Part shown: piece by piece, positions 58,541 to 64,000 of the stretch
Layout of the letters: each line of letters starts with the position of its first letter
Numbering within the stretch: the first letter of the stretch is position 1
Assembly: GCA_948567375.1 (NCBI GenBank)
Contig: OX419756.1
Span: forward strand, 64,494,333-64,558,332
Source: Lunularia cruciata
Lineage: Eukaryota; Streptophyta; Marchantiopsida; Lunulariales; Lunulariaceae
Length of the DNA stretch: 64,000 nt
Reading direction: 5' to 3'
Position numbers and translations under genes: made by a program
The notes under the pieces: model-generated
What the model was told of the DNA's origin: nothing
The model's input: only the letters and a program-made list of their open reading frames with translations
The model's database searches: none

Positions 58541-60264
58541 TTGGAATTAGGAAAGTGATAGAGAGATTATTTTTTTTCAGTCTTTCTGTTTTCATACCTA
58601 GGTTTGATCTTTATCTAGTTTGTGAACTACTAAGATTCAAAATATAAGTCATGAGCATTGATAGTTTTTAAGGTTTTAAGAGTTAGCATTTATTCTCTGA
58701 AGTAGGATGTGAGTGTGTTATAGTTTTGTAGGTATATGAAGATACAAAATGTAACATCTTGTGTTATTAACATTAATTTTATGCTAGCTATGGTTTTGTC
58801 TCACATGGCTCTCTAGAGTAACAAAAGACATGCTATTCTTTGTGTTATATAGGCTCTTTATTTTTTATCTATGTGGGAAAGATGCACAAATGCAATGATT
58901 GTACCACTTGGGATGCTCATATGATGCAAGCCAATCATGTCAACATTGATGCCATTTTGGGTATATCTATAGAGTTGTGAAAGTGGATAGCATCCTAAGT
59001 GGGGTATATTTTGGGGTTATTTGAGATTAATGTTCCATGTTCATACTTAGTCCATACGTTTAACTGTGCATTCCATAATGAGGCTAGATAGATTTTTTAC
59101 TTACCACTCACTTGATTGGCACACGATCCTTTAGATAAGTCAGTTATTTCTCTTATTTCTATGATAGTATTTTTATTATATTCAAGGAAGTTGTACAAGC
59201 ATGTTGTGTAAGGAGAAGTGACTACTAGATTTGGTAGATTTCCAAGATAGAGATTGAGCAACCTTATACAATGATTCCATTTGGGCTACATGTTTTAGGA
59301 GGCAATTTAGTCATAAGATACTAGAAGTTCTATTAGGTACAATAAACATGGATCTTTGATCAGGTTGAAGAGTATAATAGAGTAGTATGAACTCTATACA
59401 CTTTGTTTATGGCTAGTTTTATCTATACTCCTATTTCCTTCTCATGCTTATTACATTCTCCATTAGAAGAAGGAGCATTATTAGAGGTCTTGGCGTATTA
59501 GCCTTACCTTCAAAGTTTATTATTGGTGGATGATATATAAGCCAGGACCAGTTAGCTACCAAGTTTCATCTTGTAGGCTTGAGAATCAAGATGCAAGGTG
59601 AAAAAAATATATAGTATAGTTTTCTTTAGGTGTCTCTGCTCATTTGTAGCTTCTAAGTGTGTATTACATATAAGAATGAGTTATGTACTATTGAAGTCAC
59701 AATAATATCTAAGGATCTTATCACATGCTTTTTTGACACAATCCTTGTAGAAGATATCATTGTTCTCATGCATCTAAGAGTGTGGCTCCAAATAAATGCA
59801 TGTGTGATGGAGCTAAAGAAAGTATATTCTTCTCTTTAAGTACTATTGCAACAATGAGAGATGGTTTGTTCTCTCAAGGATGAAATATCCTTTACTTCTT
59901 TGCCTTCCAATTGGACTAACAATTTCAATAGGCTCCACATTCTCTTCTAGTTGAACTACATGTTTCTTATGCTACTAAGGTACATCTTTACTCTTGTTCT
60001 AGTAAAGGTTTAGGCTCTTGAATTCTAGCTTTGAATGAAATCATTCTAATTCATATCAAGTACTTTTGCCACAACAATGAGATTTCTTTTAGGTGCATAC
60101 ATTTGTATCTTTGTTTCTTACATATGACTGTTGTACTACCTGAGATGTCCATAAGACTCATTCTCCCTTTTAAGAATAAAGTATGGCTAACTATGATCCT
60201 ATCAAAGATATAATGTTTGCACTAGCATAAATAAAGGACACTTCATTTGAAGGACCAATTGTTC
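58541..60264. other. AT-rich repeat-like stretch
   Basis: Composition and scattered stops are like a decayed transposon. No frame could be assigned with confidence to a known domain. Confidence 0.4.
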
Positions 60265-60726
60265 TGCATAGCAAATAGCATAAGTTAGTTCAAACATGTA
60301 CCATATTTGGAGGTTAAAAGATAGATACTCCGTAATGTCCTAAGAATAGACTGTTTGCAATGATAATAGATGGAATGGTATCCATTTGGATGAAGCATTG
60401 ATATGTATTGCAAATAACATAATTTAAGGTAAACTTATATATGACATGAGACAATAAGGTGATAGTTGCAGATGTTATTTGGAGTACCTACTGGTATGCA
60501 TTACAAATAACATAAATGAGGGCAAACTCAGAAATATTTGGAGGATAAAGGATAGTTATCTCATAATGTCATAAGATTACAATGTTTACAAGAGTACTGG
60601 ATGCAATGGTATCCATTTTGATGAAGTACTGATATGTACTGCAAATAACATAAGTTAAGGTAAACTTGTATATAATCCAAGATAATAATAATAATAGATA
60701 ATAGGGATGTTATGGTTATAGGTCCC
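60265..60726 (+). repeat. Tandem repeat, period about 231 bp
   Basis: 'CAAATA(G/A)CATAA', 'TATTTGGAGG', 'AATGGTATCCATTT' and 'TGATATGTA(T/C)TGCAAATAACATAA' recur at a 231-232 base spacing. An inner motif 'CAAATAACATAA' appears four times, so each unit is itself partly repetitive. Confidence 0.8.
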
Positions 60727-63700
60727 ATATGTGATGCAATTTTGGAAGGAGTTATTATCCATTCTCTTGGATATATGGCAAGTGGAGAGGCAAGCATTAG
60801 CAATATTTAAGGTCTCCAAGTATGCAACAAAGTCAATTCTTGGTTCCTCTTAGCATTGAAATTATATTGGAGCTATGAATTATATATGAATATGACATAT
60901 TAAACAATTTTTAGTACATTAAACACATTGTTTTACGCATTTTTTTCTTTGTTTAGGATTGTGCTAGAGCTTACCATAGTAGACACTAAGGGGTATTACT
61001 TTTACTTTACTATTTTATAACAATAAGGGGTGTTACTTTTACTTTTCTATTTTAGCGCCTGTCCATTACTCCATAAAAAGCACCGGCACCATACAGTCCA
61101 TTGGAGATCATAAACAGTTTCATTTACATAGCTCATTCTAGGGGTAGAAAAACAAATTCCTCGTTTCCATACCGTTGGAGCTTAGCCCTAATTTAGCTCT
61201 TAGATTTTATCCTTGTGCGGTTTGATAAGGTATCCGTATCCTTCTTGTTATCCTACATATGGCACGTTTCTTTAGTCCATAAAGCAATCGCAATCTTCTT
61301 CAGCCTCTTCATGCTCTAGCTTTACCCTCTCTCTCTCTCTCTCTACAGCACTGTGCATACAGGTTGCTGTGATGCTACATAAAATGAAAACATTTGCTAT
61401 GAAAGTAGACGGATACTTCCATATGAATAATTCTCACATAGTGTTTTGTGATTCCCATGCATTGGATACCCGTGAACTAAAGAAGAAACTGCAAAGTAAC
61501 AACTGCAAGTCAGAGAACAAACTTGGCGAAAATCGAGACGAACGCTTTGTAAAGTACCCTATTCCCTCAGGAACACTTTGGTTCTGTTAGTCTACGTACC
61601 GCATCCAAGCACCGTCGGATTGCTAACACGATCCGGACCGTGGATCGCTCGCTCCTCTCCTCCAGTTCCTTCACCTAATTCACGTGACCTTTCTGAACGT
61701 AATGGGGAACGGATTAGCACCTGGTCAACTGCACGAGGAAGCGGAGGGGGACGTGCAGGAAAAAGACAAGGACCCCAAACGGTAAAAGTATTGTCCCAGT
61801 AAGGTAGCGACCACAGGAAAGGGTTTGCTGCCGGTTACTCAGGTCAGGTATACAGTACCGCGGTTGGAGAAGGACGGGTCGGGAGCTCCCGTCGGGAAAG
61901 TTGTCTGTCTGTTCTGTCTGTCTAGTTGGCCGTGTATCATTATGACCAAGGGGACGATAAAGCATTCATAAGCTGAACGGGACAAGAGAGGAAAATAGCA
62001 TGCCAGTGATCCCCCATATCTATATGCAATCTTTTCATTAATAGATGGCGTTAATGGTGAGGGTATGATTTTCTTAGGCTTAGGATTTGGCACAAGAATA
62101 CACCAAAAAAGGTCTGGATCATACACACAGTGCCGATTATCCTAATTCACTGAATGAGTGTATGGGGTAGGTACACTACACTACAGTACTATTGCTGCAC
62201 TTTCGACTGAGATGAAGTTACTCGAGGTTAAGATCAGTCAAAACCGAAAGAAAGGCACTCTCATCGATCTCTGTTCCTGAATAAGACATGAATCGAGCAT
62301 GCTTCTTGGGGAAGGTGAAAATTTTTACGACGAGAGTTTATTCTTGCTTTTACTGTAGCAATTGTGCGGGACCGTATGGCAATTCTCAATCGAGCAGGGG
62401 GACCGAGAGAGTTAGGAAAAATGAGACCTGGAGATACTTACCGTCCTTGTTGTGTACATGATGTGCATAATACGCGATACAGCTTTGTTGTCATGTGTCT
62501 ACGGACAAGAAAACAACAAATCTCCAGTAGAGAAGAAAGCACTCACAGGCTCACCATGTACTTATACTTCGCGTTGAAGACACTGAATAAGCTTTCGAGA
62601 GAACAGGGTTAGATTGGTTGAGGCATCCTTAGTTGTCCTTTTGGACCAAAGAAGAATGGAAGCAGAAGCAAATGACTTTCGGGCGAGTATGCAGAAGACA
62701 AGCTGTACAGCAGTAGTGCATGCGGAACCTGGGTGTTCTGGGAGAAGGTGAAGAATGATGTTGTATAGAGTGAGACCATCAGTCGACTTTTAATAAAAAA
62801 TGATCTGATTAAATTAGTGTCTAACAGTTGGCATGTTGGAAGTCTTGCTTCTCGAGCAAAGGTCCAAGCAAGACGGCAGCTGGATAATTCTACACCTCCT
62901 GATGAGGAGTATTTTTATGAACTTCTGTGAATTGATGGATAAGTGACTCGAAATACACACTTTGAACGATGTTTGTATGACAAATATCCTTAATACTGTC
63001 CTTCTGATAGATGACAATAGAGTGTTCATCGAATCAAACTTGATACCGTCACCATCTAGACCATCTACAGCAGGAAGAAAGGAGATCAAAGTTAACTAAG
63101 GGGTAGCTATGGATAAATTGTCCCGAACTTCATCTGAAGATTGAAAGGAAGGGAAGATGGTACGTGGAATGTAAAATAGGTAACTACAATATAGCATCTT
63201 CAGACGGATGCGCCCATGTTCGAAGGATGGGGTCTCCCCATCCTTCGTGTTTTCTACGCGGTCGCCCTTTTCCTATATAGCATCTCACATGCTTAAGTAT
63301 GGGCAATTTGCACGTATCCCACGATTTGGGACAAGTACATTCTCATTAACGGGTGTAAAATTATCCAGCTACGCGAGACGGGATTGGCAGGAGCTGCAGA
63401 TCTTTGGGAAGTGCACCTTCACTGAGTAGCATCAGCATCGACGACAATGTCCATGTGCATTGACCTGCTTTCCAGAACTTCATGTCCCGAGAGTGTTTGT
63501 TTGAGGTGCGGTCGTTGGAAAGAGGAACATCTCGGAGTTGGGGTGATGTGGAGAGAGCTGGGCTGTTGGTCAATGCAAATGGATGTGAGTGCTGGGGCAG
63601 GTTATGGATGGAAAGATGTCCATCCAGATCTGAATCACGTATGACCAGCTCACGCACGGGGTGATCGTGATCATGATAGTTACAGAACGAACTGGGCAAG

Positions 63701-64000
63701 TGAGATCTGCTGCAGCTGAAGATACTGATACAGGTGCCAGAGAAGGTGTATGTGCTCAGACTTTTTGGCATCGTCGACAGCAGCCTCACCTTGAGTACGG
63801 TAATCTTGATAAACTTGACAGAGCAGCCCTGCGCTCCGACAGCTAACAGCCTCCCGACGCGTCATCCACCAAATGGAACAGTTACCTTTCCCAAAATCGA
63901 TGTTGAACTCTCAGTAGAAAGTACGCTTACTGTATTACTGTATCCGAGTGCTTTGGACATTTCTAGCAAGTAATCCACATATGAGTTCAAGAAGGATTTT
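60727..64000. other. Stretch without a recognisable gene
   Basis: The first part (about 61140-61270) resembles the 14.4-15.4-kb repeat ('ATTCCTCGTT', 'CTTCTTGTTATCCTACAT'). A CT run lies at 61328-61345 and a hairpin at 63221-63247. ORFs at 63361-63973 overlap on both strands and show no known domain. A gene continuing beyond 64000 cannot be excluded. Confidence 0.45.
63221..63247. repeat. Perfect hairpin, 12-bp arms, 3-base loop
   Basis: CGAAGGATGGGG (63221-63232), loop TCT, CCCCATCCTTCG (63236-63247). It is followed six bases later by CTACGCGGTCGCC, the motif shared with 15372 and 55228. Confidence 0.9.

Noticed and set aside
60265-60726. CRISPR-like array because of repeats
   Set aside because: The units are 231 bp, degenerate and in nuclear plant DNA, with no short repeat-spacer regularity.
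63361-63973. Overlapping ORFs on both strands at the window end
   Set aside because: They conflict with each other, show no domain, and cannot be linked by clear splice sites inside the window.

Overview
The window is nuclear DNA from a land plant. Its genes have short GT-AG introns and the protein set is plant-type: a Golgi UDP-xylose transporter, a calmodulin-binding IQD protein and a Mal d 1-associated-like protein. These are separated by retrotransposons and decayed repeats. The very close match of the transporter to angiosperm homologues, together with a FAM20-like secretory kinase, suggests a seed-free plant (bryophyte or lycophyte), but that placement is inference. No tRNA, rRNA or CRISPR array was found.

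Region 1-14.3 kb is a repeat block. A nearly intact, young Ty3/gypsy element lies on the minus strand (1-7723; the window starts 43 bases inside its 3' LTR). Its 5' LTR, primer-binding site, extra 5' zinc-knuckle ORF, gag-pol and polypurine tract are all readable. It sits beside, and probably inside, a decayed Ty1/copia element (7724 to about 9.25 kb). Simple and direct repeats follow, then a broken PIF/Harbinger-type transposase (12.5-13.5 kb).

Region 14.4-34 kb holds short tandem repeats, an approximately 0.85-kb tandem duplication (15.75-17.49 kb), a two-exon minus-strand gene of the Mal d 1-associated type (18.38-19.65 kb) and a three-exon plus-strand gene for an unrecognised 615-residue protein (22.33-24.92 kb). 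About 9 kb with no recognisable gene follows.

Region 34-50.5 kb is the gene-dense part. A seven-exon UDP-xylose transporter gene (34.15-38.79 kb, +) is followed on the same strand by a seven-exon gene for a FAM20-family kinase (42.26-45.19 kb, +). A five-exon IQD gene (47.73-50.33 kb) converges on them from the minus strand. The transporter imports UDP-xylose into the Golgi, and animal FAM20B phosphorylates a xylose residue in the Golgi. The adjacency is therefore the most interesting functional hint here, although plant gene neighbours usually do not share a function.

Region 50.5-64 kb is AT-rich, repeat-rich and without a gene that I can support. It holds several short tandem duplications and hairpins.

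All exon structures were worked out by hand from splice signals, reading phase and family similarity. No alignment or transcript evidence was available.
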